The notes under the pieces are model-generated. The model saw only the letters and a list, made by a program, of their open reading frames with translations. It searched no databases and had not been told where the DNA came from. 64,000 nucleotides of DNA, taken from positions 310,001-374,000 of the forward strand of contig NZ_JAAOXM010000002.1 in the NCBI RefSeq assembly GCF_011605345.1. The letters are read 5' to 3'. The stretch's first letter is position 1, and each line of letters opens with the position of its first letter. The position numbers were made by a program, and so were the translations under genes. Positions 25,947 through 34,399 of the stretch are shown in pieces. Source of the stretch: Burkholderia sp. D-99. GTDB taxonomy: Bacteria > Pseudomonadota > Gammaproteobacteria > Burkholderiales > Burkholderiaceae.

Positions 25947-28748
25947 TCACCCCGCCAGCAACTTCAACCCGGCCGGCAACGTCTCGCCGAACACGCGCAC
26001 CGTGTCGGCTTCGTCGAACGCGAGCGCCTCGCGCACCATGTCGATCCAGGCGGCCGACGCATTCGCCGCCGACAGGCGCTTGATCACGGCGTCGCGCATA
26101 TCGTCGGAAAGATCGCGGGAACGGTCACCCGTCATCCGCGCGATCTGCGCGGCCGCGAACGCGGCCGGCTCGACCTGCTTCCAGTCGAGCGCAAACAGCG
26201 CATCGAGCCAGCCATGGGCGACGTCCGCCGGCACGACGCTGTGCGCACTGCCGTAAAACGGCCGGCGCGCGCCGATGCGCCCGAGTGCCCATGCGCACAG
26301 CGCCCGCTCGGCAGGCTTCTGCAGTTGCGCGATGAGGCGCCCGGCCAGTTCGACCTTGCGCTCGACCGGCAACCGTTCGAGCGACGCGGATAGCCGCGTC
26401 ATGTCGGCCGGGCCGACCTTGCCCGGATCGAACGGCAACTTGCGCCGCTTGTCGTCCGTCGGTTCGAGGAACGCGATCGCGTCGCGCACCTGCGTCTGCG
26501 CATCGTCGTCGAGGCCGCCGGCCACGCGCCGCCACAGCGTCCACCACTCGGACCATACCTGGCCGTCGGTCACGTACTGGATCCCGTCGTCGAACAGCGG
26601 CCACAGCTGCTCGATGCGCCATGCATCGAGCGGATGACCGAAACCCGGACGCAGGCAATAACCGGCAAGGTTCAGCCACGCGCGCTCGTGATCGGCCGAA
26701 CGGCGTCGGCGCCGTGCGCGCGCGAGCAGCGCATCGAACAGTTCTCGCGCGAGCGCAACGTCCCAATCCTCACGCGCGCCGAGCACCTGTTCAAGTTGCG
26801 CACGCAGCCGGCGCGTATCTTTCGGAGTGACATCCGCGGCCTTGCTTCCGAACGAGCGCTCGATCAGCTCGATCGCCTGGTCGAGCCGCGGATGCCGCGC
26901 GGGCCCAGCATCGTCGCCTTGAACCGGCGCATCGCCGCGCAGCTGGAATTCGAGCCGCCAGCGGCGCGCCGCGTCGTCGGTCGCGATGCAGTGCATTTCG
27001 AGCGTGCCGACCTCGGTCAACGACGCGGTGAGCTTCACCGGCGTTTCGCGGGCGTCGCCGCCCGCCTTTGCATCGACGACCGTCGCGATCGGCGGCAGCC
27101 GCACGAAATCGCCACCGTCGAGATCGACGAGATCGCCGGGTTGATACTGGGTCTCGGCCACCGTCGACACGAGGTGAAAACGCACCGGCTGCCCGAGTTG
27201 CAATGCGAACGTGCGATCGTCGAGCCGGATCTCGCGGCCCTCTTCCGCGCCGCGCGGCAGCAGGCAGACGCCACGCGCGGTGGAATCGGCCGCGCCGTCG
27301 TCGAGCACGAGGAAATAGCTGCGCGCGGACCCGCCGCCGATGCGCGGCGCATGCCCGGCGCGCGCGAGCCCGTAGGCAACCGCGCCACGTGCGACGGCCA
27401 CGTCCGGATGCGCGTTGTGCAGCACGTCGAGCGGCGCGCCGCGCCACGCACCGAGCGTCTGCGCGAGACGGCCGGCGAGCGCGCCCGCGCGGAACACGCC
27501 GCCGTTGAGCAGCAGCGTGTCGGGCAGCGGGCCTTCCGCATGACGATTCAGGAACGCGGCGACGTGCCGCGTGACGGCCGCGTCGCTCGCATACGGCAGC
27601 CCGAATTCGACGATCGCGGCGCGCGCACGGCGCGGCAGCTCGCCGGCTTCGACCTGCGGAAAGAACCCGTCGACGACGATCTGCTCGACTTCCTGCCGCG
27701 TCAGCTCGGCCGAGCGCGCGCCGCCGACGAGCTTGCTGCCCGCGCCGAGCAGCGTGACGGTGACCGACGCCGGTGCATCGTCGCCGAGCAGCCGCTCCTT
27801 CGCCGCGCGGCAGCGCTCGACGAGCTGCGACAGGCTCGCGGCCGACAGCCGCGTGCCGGGCTCGGTCAGCCGCGTCTCGACCAGGCGCGCGAGCGCGAGG
27901 TCCATGTTGTCGCCGCCGAGCATCAGGTGGTTGCCGACGCCGACACGCGTGAACGTCGGCTCGCCATCGTCGCCCGGCGCGACATCGACGAGCGTCAGGT
28001 CGGTCGTGCCGCCGCCGACGTCGCAGATCAGCACGCGCCGCGCGGCGGCAAACGTGTCGCGCAGTGTGTCGCGCTGGCCGTACAGCCAGTCGTAGAACGC
28101 GGCCTGCGGCTCTTCCAGAAGCCGCAGCGCGGGCAGCTTCGCGCGTCGCGCGGCCTCGACGGTCAGTGCGCGCGCGCCGTCGTCGAACGACGCGGGCACC
28201 GTCAGGATCACGTCCTGCTTCGCAAGCGGCGCATCGGGAAAGCGGGCGTCCCACGCATCGCGCACGTGCGCGAGATAGCTCGCGCTGGCGTCGACCGGCG
28301 ACACCTTGTCGACGCCATCGGCCGCGCCCCATGGCAGGATCGCCGCAAGCCGGTCGACCGCTGCGTGCGACAGCCAGCTCTTCGCGCTCGTGACGAGCCG
28401 GCCCGGCACCTGCGCGCCGAGCGTGCGCGCGTAGCGGCCGATCACGGGCGGCAACGTGTCACCAGCGCCGCTGTCGCGACCGACTGCCCCGCCGTCACGG
28501 CCGCCGCCCGAACGGGCGGCCGCGTCGCGTGCGCCGGCCGCGTGCCACGGCAACCTCAACGCGTCCGCCGCGAGCTCACCGGCCGCCGGGTGGTACCGCA
28601 CCGACGGCAGCAGCGGCTGCGCGGCCACCGCGCCGGGGCCGACCAGCTGCTCGACGTCGAACACGCGGATCGCGTCGGAACCGGCCTCGACGTATGCGAC
28701 GACCGTATTGCTCGTGCCGAGGTCGATCCCGACCGTATAGCGCTTCAT
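25947..28748 (-). CDS. large Hsp70-family protein with a non-canonical C-terminal half
   Basis: A 933-residue protein. The Hsp70 ATPase domain has phosphate loop 1 VGIDLGTSNTVVAY at the start, phosphate loop 2 CDVGGGTTDLTLVD near residue 240, and GGDNMDLALARLVE. After about residue 500 the protein no longer resembles the DnaK peptide-binding domain. Instead it carries a long region (about 650-930, DUF3731-like) with no EEVD-type end. Proteins of this layout occur as the third gene of DUF2760-Hsp70-Hsp70 operons. The gene follows the second Hsp70 gene after five bases. No J-domain or GrpE partner is nearby. Function is unknown; a specialised chaperone is a guess. Confidence 0.88.
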   Translation of the reverse strand: MKRYTVGIDLGTSNTVVAYVEAGSDAIRVFDVEQLVGPGAVAAQPLLPSVRYHPAAGELAADALRLPWHAAGARDAAARSGGGRDGGAVGRDSGAGDTLPPVIGRYARTLGAQVPGRLVTSAKSWLSHAAVDRLAAILPWGAADGVDKVSPVDASASYLAHVRDAWDARFPDAPLAKQDVILTVPASFDDGARALTVEAARRAKLPALRLLEEPQAAFYDWLYGQRDTLRDTFAAARRVLICDVGGGTTDLTLVDVAPGDDGEPTFTRVGVGNHLMLGGDNMDLALARLVETRLTEPGTRLSAASLSQLVERCRAAKERLLGDDAPASVTVTLLGAGSKLVGGARSAELTRQEVEQIVVDGFFPQVEAGELPRRARAAIVEFGLPYASDAAVTRHVAAFLNRHAEGPLPDTLLLNGGVFRAGALAGRLAQTLGAWRGAPLDVLHNAHPDVAVARGAVAYGLARAGHAPRIGGGSARSYFLVLDDGAADSTARGVCLLPRGAEEGREIRLDDRTFALQLGQPVRFHLVSTVAETQYQPGDLVDLDGGDFVRLPPIATVVDAKAGGDARETPVKLTASLTEVGTLEMHCIATDDAARRWRLEFQLRGDAPVQGDDAGPARHPRLDQAIELIERSFGSKAADVTPKDTRRLRAQLEQVLGAREDWDVALARELFDALLARARRRRRSADHERAWLNLAGYCLRPGFGHPLDAWRIEQLWPLFDDGIQYVTDGQVWSEWWTLWRRVAGGLDDDAQTQVRDAIAFLEPTDDKRRKLPFDPGKVGPADMTRLSASLERLPVERKVELAGRLIAQLQKPAERALCAWALGRIGARRPFYGSAHSVVPADVAHGWLDALFALDWKQVEPAAFAAAQIARMTGDRSRDLSDDMRDAVIKRLSAANASAAWIDMVREALAFDEADTVRVFGETLPAGLKLLAG

Positions 28749-28753
28749 CGTGC

Positions 28754-30595
28754 TCAGGCGGCGCCGCGCACGTCGAACTCGACCTTCCAGCGCTCGTTCG
28801 TGCCGCTCGGGATCGCCTCGAGTTCGAGCGTGCCGGCTTCGGTCACGCGCGCATGCAGCTTCACCGGCACGACTTCGCCGACCGTGCGCCCTTCGGCGGG
28901 CAGCGTCGCCTGGATTTCTTCAAGCTCCTGCAGCTCTTCCGCCGACCAGTAGTCGAGCAGCGTGCCGACCTGGTCCTGGCGGCGCACCGACGAACCGAAG
29001 AAGCGGAACTGCACCGGTTCGCCGACGACGAGGCCGAACTCCTGCGGCGGCAGCGCCGCGTCCGAGCCTTCCTCCATCCCGAACGGCGCGACGCACAGCG
29101 CCTGCACCGGCGGTTCGAGACCCGGCACCGCGGGCATCGCCGATTCGATCGCGACGTAGTACGCACGCGCCGTGCCGCCGCGAATGCGCACGCCACGGCC
29201 GCGCTTCACGTAGCCGTAATACGCCGCGCCGCGCGCGACCGCGAGGTCGAGATCCGCGCCTTCGAGCAGGCGTGCGGGCGGCGCGCCTTCGGCGGCGAGC
29301 CAGCTGTTGAGCGTGTCGAGCACGCGCTGCGTGAGCAGCGTCGACTTGAACACGCCGCCGTTGAACAGCACGGCGGTCGGATGCAGGAACGTCGCGCCCT
29401 GCGGCAGCGTGCGCTGCACGCCTTCGAGCGAGTCGAGCGCCGCGACCTGACGGCCGAGGAACGCCGCGAGATGGCGCGTAATGCCCGCGTCCTGCGCATA
29501 CGGCAGGCCGAGCTGCGTCAGGCCGACCCGTGCGCGGCTCACCGGGCGCGCGGCGGCGTCGACCTGCGGGAAGAAACCTTCGAGGATCGTCTGCGTGAGT
29601 TCCGCGCGCGTGAGTTCCGTGCGGATCGAGCCGCCGATCAGCTTCGAGCCGCGGCTCGGCACGACGAGCGGCACCGCGTCGGTCGACGGGTCGGACAGCA
29701 GCGTTTCCTTCGCGGAACGGCATGCGTACGTGAGCGCCCGCAGTTGCCACGGATCGGCCTGCGTGCCCTGCTGCGCGAGCTTGCGCGCGACCACGTGCGC
29801 AAGCGCGAGGTCCATGTTGTCGCCGCCGAGCAGGATGTGCTCGCCGACCGCCACGCGATGCAGCTCGAGATTGCCGTCACGCTCGACCACCGCGATCAGC
29901 GACAGGTCGGTCGTGCCGCCACCGACGTCGACGCACAGGATCAGGTCGCCGACCTGCACCTGCTTGCGCCAGCCGCCCTGGCTCTTCTGGATCCAGCTGT
30001 ACAGCGCGGCCTGCGGCTCTTCCAGCAGCGTCATCCGCGAATAGCCGGCGGCGCGTGCGGCCTCGGCCGTCAGCTCGCGCGCGGCCGGGTCGAACGACGC
30101 GGGAATCGTGACCGTCACGTCCTGGTCGGCGAACGGCGCGTCGGGATGCGCGTGGTCCCACGCTTCGCGCAGGTGCGACAGGTAGCGGATCGAGCTTTCC
30201 AGCGGCGACACGCGCGACACTTCCGGCGGCGCGTCGCTCGGCAGGATCGCCGCGCGGCGGTCGACGCCCGGGTGGCACAGCCAGCTCTTCGCGCTCGACA
30301 CGAGACGGATCGGCGTGCCGGCGCCGCGCGTGCGTGCCATCTCGCCGACGGCAAAGGCGCGCGAGGCCGTCCACGGCAGCGTCAGGTCGCCCTGCGTCAG
30401 TTCGCTTTCATGGGGCAGGTAGAGGAACGACGGCAGCAGGTCGCGCGACTCCAGCGCGCCGGGCGCGGTGAGCTGCGCGATCGGCAGCACCTGCTGCGTG
30501 ATGGTTTCGCCGTCGCTCGCGGCGCTGTCGACATACGACAGCGCGCAGTGGGTCGTACCGAGATCGATACCGATCGAATAGCGCGGATCGCTCAC
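28754..30595 (-). CDS. short Hsp70-family protein
   Basis: A 613-residue Hsp70-type ATPase: IGIDLGTTHCALSYVD at the N-terminus, VDVGGGTTDLSLI near residue 222, GGDNMDLALAHVV, and a GGTARAYY segment. The chain ends soon after a beta-rich region (VKLHARVTEAGTLELEAI) that parallels the end of the peptide-binding part, and lacks the helical lid. The start is a GTG overlapping the DUF2760 stop (GTGA), with GGAGGTGG directly upstream. It is a clear paralogue of the next, longer Hsp70 gene. Confidence 0.9.
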   Translation of the reverse strand: MSDPRYSIGIDLGTTHCALSYVDSAASDGETITQQVLPIAQLTAPGALESRDLLPSFLYLPHESELTQGDLTLPWTASRAFAVGEMARTRGAGTPIRLVSSAKSWLCHPGVDRRAAILPSDAPPEVSRVSPLESSIRYLSHLREAWDHAHPDAPFADQDVTVTIPASFDPAARELTAEAARAAGYSRMTLLEEPQAALYSWIQKSQGGWRKQVQVGDLILCVDVGGGTTDLSLIAVVERDGNLELHRVAVGEHILLGGDNMDLALAHVVARKLAQQGTQADPWQLRALTYACRSAKETLLSDPSTDAVPLVVPSRGSKLIGGSIRTELTRAELTQTILEGFFPQVDAAARPVSRARVGLTQLGLPYAQDAGITRHLAAFLGRQVAALDSLEGVQRTLPQGATFLHPTAVLFNGGVFKSTLLTQRVLDTLNSWLAAEGAPPARLLEGADLDLAVARGAAYYGYVKRGRGVRIRGGTARAYYVAIESAMPAVPGLEPPVQALCVAPFGMEEGSDAALPPQEFGLVVGEPVQFRFFGSSVRRQDQVGTLLDYWSAEELQELEEIQATLPAEGRTVGEVVPVKLHARVTEAGTLELEAIPSGTNERWKVEFDVRGAA

Positions 30596-31161
30596 AGTTC
30601 CACCTCCGCCGGTGCGACGACCGAGGCGTCGTGGCTGCCCGTCAGCTTCGGCAGGCGCACGTCGGCCACGCGCCAGCCGCGATGGCTGACCGTGCCCGTG
30701 AACGGCGCGGAGCCGACCACGTTGCCCGTCACGCGCACGGCCGTCGCGTCGAAGCCGGCCGGCAGCGTCACGCGGCTGCCTTCGGCTTCGTCGCGCACCG
30801 GCACGATCGTGAAGTGTTCGCGCAGCGCGGCACGGCAGCCGTCGTGCACGAGGCGCGCGGCCGCGCCGATATCGGCGTCCGCGTAGCCGGCGATGTCTTC
30901 CTCGACGAAATCGATGAAGCGCGCATCGCGCTGCAGCAGGCCGAGCAGTTGCAGCGCGGCTTGCGGGCTCGCTTCGCGCAGCTCGGGCGCCGGCGCCTTC
31001 ACGGGCGCGGGTGCCGGTGCAACGGGTGCGGCAGCCGGGGCCGGGGCGCCATCGCGCACGCGCAGCACGCCGGCCGCGAACTCGCGGTTGCCGAGCACGG
31101 AGAAGAACGTGCCGACGGCCAGCGACAGCCGGCCGAAGAAGGACAGGTTGGATTCGGGCAT
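30592..31161 (-). CDS. DUF2760 protein, first gene of an Hsp70 operon
   Basis: A 189-residue protein. After an N-terminal hydrophobic-amphipathic segment (LSFFGRLSLAVGTFFSVLGN) comes an alanine/proline-rich linker at about residues 40-62. A conserved C-terminal domain follows (QLLGLLQRDARFIDFVEEDIAGYADADIGAAARLVHDGCR, ending in GWRVADVRLPKL), which is DUF2760. The domain has no known activity. The tight overlap with the first Hsp70 gene implies that the three proteins are made together. AGGAGT precedes the ATG at 31161; a start at 31191 has no such site. Confidence 0.87.
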   Translation of the reverse strand: MPESNLSFFGRLSLAVGTFFSVLGNREFAAGVLRVRDGAPAPAAAPVAPAPAPVKAPAPELREASPQAALQLLGLLQRDARFIDFVEEDIAGYADADIGAAARLVHDGCRAALREHFTIVPVRDEAEGSRVTLPAGFDATAVRVTGNVVGSAPFTGTVSHRGWRVADVRLPKLTGSHDASVVAPAEVEL

Positions 31162-31411
31162 GGGGTCTGGACTCCTGTGGGCTCGCGACATGGCGAGCGA
31201 TCTTGCCTGGGCGCCCGGCGGCGGCGTGCGGATTGCGCACTGGCGCCGCCCGGCGCGTGATTCGGTCGCGCCCTCGCGGGTGCGGAAAACCCGTATTTTG
31301 CCCTGTGGCGGGCGAACCGGGCAGAAGTTGGGGGACAGAACATCGCGGCGCGACGGTTTCGGCCGCGTCGGCGCGCACGACGGCCGCGCCCGGCCGCGAT
31401 GCTGCGGCGCG

Positions 31412-31852
31412 TCAGCGCGGCTTGCGCCGCCGGGCCGCCTTCGCTTCGAAATCGCGCGACAGCATGCCGAGCGTGACTTCGCCGAAGCGTGCGAGCAGCG
31501 TCGTCTCGGCCTCTTTCAGCGTGGCCGACAGGTGCGCGTTGACGGCCTGCTCGACCAGGCATTCGGCCTCGTCGTCGGTGACGAGATCGGAGAACAGCGG
31601 CGGCTCGCCCACCGCGCCGTAGACGTCGAGCAGCGTGATGTCGTCGAGCGCGACGCTCAGCACCCACCCGCCGCCATGCCCCTTCTCCGACTGCACGTAG
31701 CCGTGGTCGCGCAAACCGCCGAGCAGGCGTCGCACGACCACCGGGTTCGTGCCCAGCATCGTCGCGATCGTCTCCGAGGTCAGCGGGCCGTCAGCCTGGT
31801 CCATGTGGATCAGCACGTGCAGCATGCGCGACAAACGGCTATCGGTTCTCAC
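31412..31852 (-). CDS. Rrf2-family transcriptional regulator
   Basis: A 146-residue protein from the GTG at 31852 (in-frame ATGs at 31903 and 31933 lie in the operator/promoter region). It has an Rrf2 winged helix: LSRMLHVLIHMDQADGPLTSETIATMLGTNPVVVRRLLGGLRDHGYVQSEKGHGGGW. The three-cysteine iron-sulfur cluster motif of IscR/NsrR is missing; only one cysteine (AECLVEQAV) is seen, so this is a cluster-free type like YwnA or CymR. It is divergent from a thioredoxin-reductase-like gene that it probably represses. Confidence 0.9.
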   Translation of the reverse strand: MRTDSRLSRMLHVLIHMDQADGPLTSETIATMLGTNPVVVRRLLGGLRDHGYVQSEKGHGGGWVLSVALDDITLLDVYGAVGEPPLFSDLVTDDEAECLVEQAVNAHLSATLKEAETTLLARFGEVTLGMLSRDFEAKAARRRKPR

Positions 31853-31881
31853 GGGCGGCGCCCCTCTCTCTCGAAACTTTT

Positions 31882-31922
31882 GAAGTTGCGTGAATGATAC
31901 CATCGCCCTATCATGCAACTTC
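31882..31922 (+). promoter_or_regulatory. promoter embedded in a 12-bp inverted repeat (Rrf2 operator candidate)
   Basis: GAAGTTGCGTGA (31882-31893) and TCATGCAACTTC (31911-31922) are inverted arms with one mismatch, 17 bases apart. They enclose a -35 of TTGCGT (31886-31891) and a -10 of TATCAT (31909-31914) with a 17-base spacer, reading toward the thioredoxin-reductase-like gene. A repressor bound to the arms would block this promoter. The site is also upstream of the Rrf2 gene, so autoregulation is likely. Confidence 0.75.
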
Positions 31923-31993
31923 TCGTGTTTCATGAGTTGGCCGCCATCGGAACACGTCCGTCATTCACGCAGGTTCAGGAAAGGAGCAGGTGC

Positions 31994-32908
31994 ATGCATG
32001 ACCATCATGAAGTGATCGTGATCGGCGGCAGCTTTGCAGGGCTGTCGGCCGCGATGCAGCTTGCGCGGGCGCGCCGCCGCGTGCTCGTGATCGACGCCGG
32101 CAGGCCGCGCAACCGCTTTGCCGCGCACGCGCACGGCTTCTTCGGGCAGGACGGCAAGCCGCCCGCGCAGATCGTCGAGGAAGCCGCCGCGCAACTCGCC
32201 GCGTATCCGACCGTGCAGCGGCTCGAAGGCGACGTGCGCACGGCCGAGCGCGACGCCGACGGGCGCTTTCACGTGACGCTCGCCGACGGCAGCCGCGCGA
32301 GCGCCGACCGGCTGATTCTCGCGACCGGCATCCGCGACGAACTGCCCGCGCTGCCGGGGCTCGCGGAACGCTGGGGCGTCAGCGTGCTGCATTGTCCGTA
32401 TTGCCATGGGTACGAGGTGAGCGGTCAGCGGCTCGGCGTGCTCGCCACGCATCCGCTGTCCGTGCACCATGCGATCCTGATTCCGGACTGGGGCCCGACG
32501 ACGTGGTTCACGCAGGGCGTGGTCGAAGCGAATCAGGAAGAAGCCGCGTTGCTCGATGCGCGTGGCGTACGCATCGAGCGCTCTCCGGTCGTTGAAATCC
32601 TCGGCGACGCGCCGCGGATCGAAGCGTTGCGGCTCGCCGACGGGCAGGTCGTGTCGATCGATGCGCTGTTCGTCGGCGCACGTACGGCCATGGCGAGTGA
32701 TCTCGCGCAGCAGCTCGGCTGTGCGTTCGAGGACGGGCCGCTCGGCGCGGTCGTTCGCGTCGACGCGGGGAAAGAGACGAGCGTCGCCGGCGTGTTCGTG
32801 GCCGGCGACGCGTCGACGCCGATGACCAACGCGACGTTCGCGTCGGCGTCAGGCGTGATGGCCGGGGTCGCCGCGCACCGGTCGTTGATTTTCGGGTTGC
32901 ACGCGTAA
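31994..32908 (+). CDS. thioredoxin-reductase-like NAD(P)/FAD oxidoreductase
   Basis: A 304-residue flavoprotein: FAD motif VIVIGGSFAGLSAAMQLARA, redox cysteines Cys134-Cys137 in HCPYCHGYE, a GxGxxG-like second fold that is degenerate (RLGVLATHPLSVHHA), and the late FAD motif VFVAGDAS. Thioredoxin reductase normally has CATC and an intact NADPH motif. The changed second fold suggests a small ferredoxin-type or specialised disulfide oxidoreductase. The ATG at 31994 has AAAGGAG about eight bases upstream. It is divergent from an Rrf2 regulator, an arrangement seen in many proteobacteria. Confidence 0.88.
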   Translation: MHDHHEVIVIGGSFAGLSAAMQLARARRRVLVIDAGRPRNRFAAHAHGFFGQDGKPPAQIVEEAAAQLAAYPTVQRLEGDVRTAERDADGRFHVTLADGSRASADRLILATGIRDELPALPGLAERWGVSVLHCPYCHGYEVSGQRLGVLATHPLSVHHAILIPDWGPTTWFTQGVVEANQEEAALLDARGVRIERSPVVEILGDAPRIEALRLADGQVVSIDALFVGARTAMASDLAQQLGCAFEDGPLGAVVRVDAGKETSVAGVFVAGDASTPMTNATFASASGVMAGVAAHRSLIFGLHA

Positions 32909-32937
32909 GCGGTCATTCAGCCGGCTTTGGCGTATCG

Positions 32938-34383
32938 TCACGCGGCGCGCGGCGCGGCGTCCACCGCCGGCTCCTCGCCGCCCTCCACACTGCACTCCTC
33001 GAGCGAAATCCGCCGCGTTTCGCGACCGTTGAGCCACCACAGGCCGGCCGCGAGCGGCCCCGGCAACGCGAGCACGAGCAGCACGATCAGCGCAGCCGAC
33101 GGCGAGCCCGACATCGCATAGACGTTCGTCAGCATCAGCGGTGCGACCACCGCGCCGAGCCGGCCGATCGCGACCGACACACCGAGCCCCGTCGCGCGAA
33201 TCCGCGTCGGCAGGATCTCGGACGACACGACATAACCCGAGATGTACGCCCACGTGACGCCGAACTGGATCAGGCAATAGCCGAGCACCATGCCCGGCAG
33301 CGCGTGCATCGCATAGATGAACACGATCGCCGCGACAGTGAACGTGTAACTCGCGAACAGCGACGCGCGCCGCCCCCACGCCTCGACGAGCACCGCCGCG
33401 ACGATGCCGCCCGCGAGCGCCGCCGCGTTGCCGATCATGTAGTAGATCGGCATGTCCGTCGACGGCACCTTCATGTACGGCAGGATCACGAGCGCCATCA
33501 GCGACAGCACACCATACACGACGGCCGCCTGCGAGAAGTTCAGCGCACCGGCCAGCGCGCAGCGCGCGCGATACGCGCCGAACAGTTCGCGAACGTTGCG
33601 CCAGAATGCCGGCGCCTGGTATTCGAAACGGGTCGGCGTATAGCGTTTCGCCAGTTGCGCGCGATCGGCCTGCGCACGCGGATCACGCGCGGCGCTCGCG
33701 ACGATCTGCTCGACGATCGCATCGGCTTCCGCTACGCGTCCCTGCTGGATCAGCCAGCGCGGCGATTCCGGAATCACGCGGCGGATCCAGAAGAACACCA
33801 GCGCCATCGTCGTGCCGAGGCCGAAGCCCACGCGCCACGCCCACTCGGCCGGCAACTGGTTCAGCACGAGATACGACACGGCCGCCGACAGCAGCGCGCC
33901 GACCGGGAAGCCCGACAGGATCAGCGCATCGGTGCGGCCGCGATGGCGCTTCGGAATGAATTCGCCCATCGTCGCGGTCACCGCCGAATATTCACCGCCG
34001 ACGGCCAGCGCCGTCATCGCGCGGAAGAACAGGAAGGATTCGTAGTTCCACGACAGCACGGTGGCGACGCTGAAGCACGCGTACCAGAGCAGCGTCGCGA
34101 GAAACAGGCGCTTGCGGCCGTAGCGGTCGGCCAGATAACCGAATGCGATCGCGCCGACCAGCATCCCGAACACCCAGATGCTGACCGCGAGCGAGCCCTG
34201 CGCAGCGCTCAGGTGCCAGTGCGACTTGAGCACGCCGAACACGCTGCCGATGATGTTGGTTTCGAACGAGTCGAGCGCCCAGCCGACGCCGAGCGCGACC
34301 AGCATCAGCGTGTGGAAGCGCGTCCACGGCAGGTTGTCGAGACGCGCAAGCGCGTCCGTTTCGATCGGGTGAGACGGTTTCAT
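32938..34383 (-). CDS. MFS transporter, aromatic acid:H+ symporter (AAHS) type
   Basis: A 481-residue carrier with 12 membrane helices, the loop 2-3 motif GYLADRYGRKR, and the N-terminal stretch ALGVGWALDSFETNIIGSVFG. The long loop between helices 6 and 7 (about residues 210-270) is usual for AAHS and sugar-porter relatives. GAGGAACC precedes the ATG. It follows the iron alcohol dehydrogenase gene after 16 bases, so transport and oxidation/reduction of one compound are probably linked. Substrate unknown. Confidence 0.88.
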   Translation of the reverse strand: MKPSHPIETDALARLDNLPWTRFHTLMLVALGVGWALDSFETNIIGSVFGVLKSHWHLSAAQGSLAVSIWVFGMLVGAIAFGYLADRYGRKRLFLATLLWYACFSVATVLSWNYESFLFFRAMTALAVGGEYSAVTATMGEFIPKRHRGRTDALILSGFPVGALLSAAVSYLVLNQLPAEWAWRVGFGLGTTMALVFFWIRRVIPESPRWLIQQGRVAEADAIVEQIVASAARDPRAQADRAQLAKRYTPTRFEYQAPAFWRNVRELFGAYRARCALAGALNFSQAAVVYGVLSLMALVILPYMKVPSTDMPIYYMIGNAAALAGGIVAAVLVEAWGRRASLFASYTFTVAAIVFIYAMHALPGMVLGYCLIQFGVTWAYISGYVVSSEILPTRIRATGLGVSVAIGRLGAVVAPLMLTNVYAMSGSPSAALIVLLVLALPGPLAAGLWWLNGRETRRISLEECSVEGGEEPAVDAAPRAA

Positions 34384-34399
34384 GATGGGGGGTTCCTCG

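Noticed and set aside
26634..28952. a 772-codon open frame opposite the large Hsp70 gene
   Set aside because: Low-complexity arginine-rich translation and no ribosome binding site; an antisense shadow of a clear Hsp70 gene.
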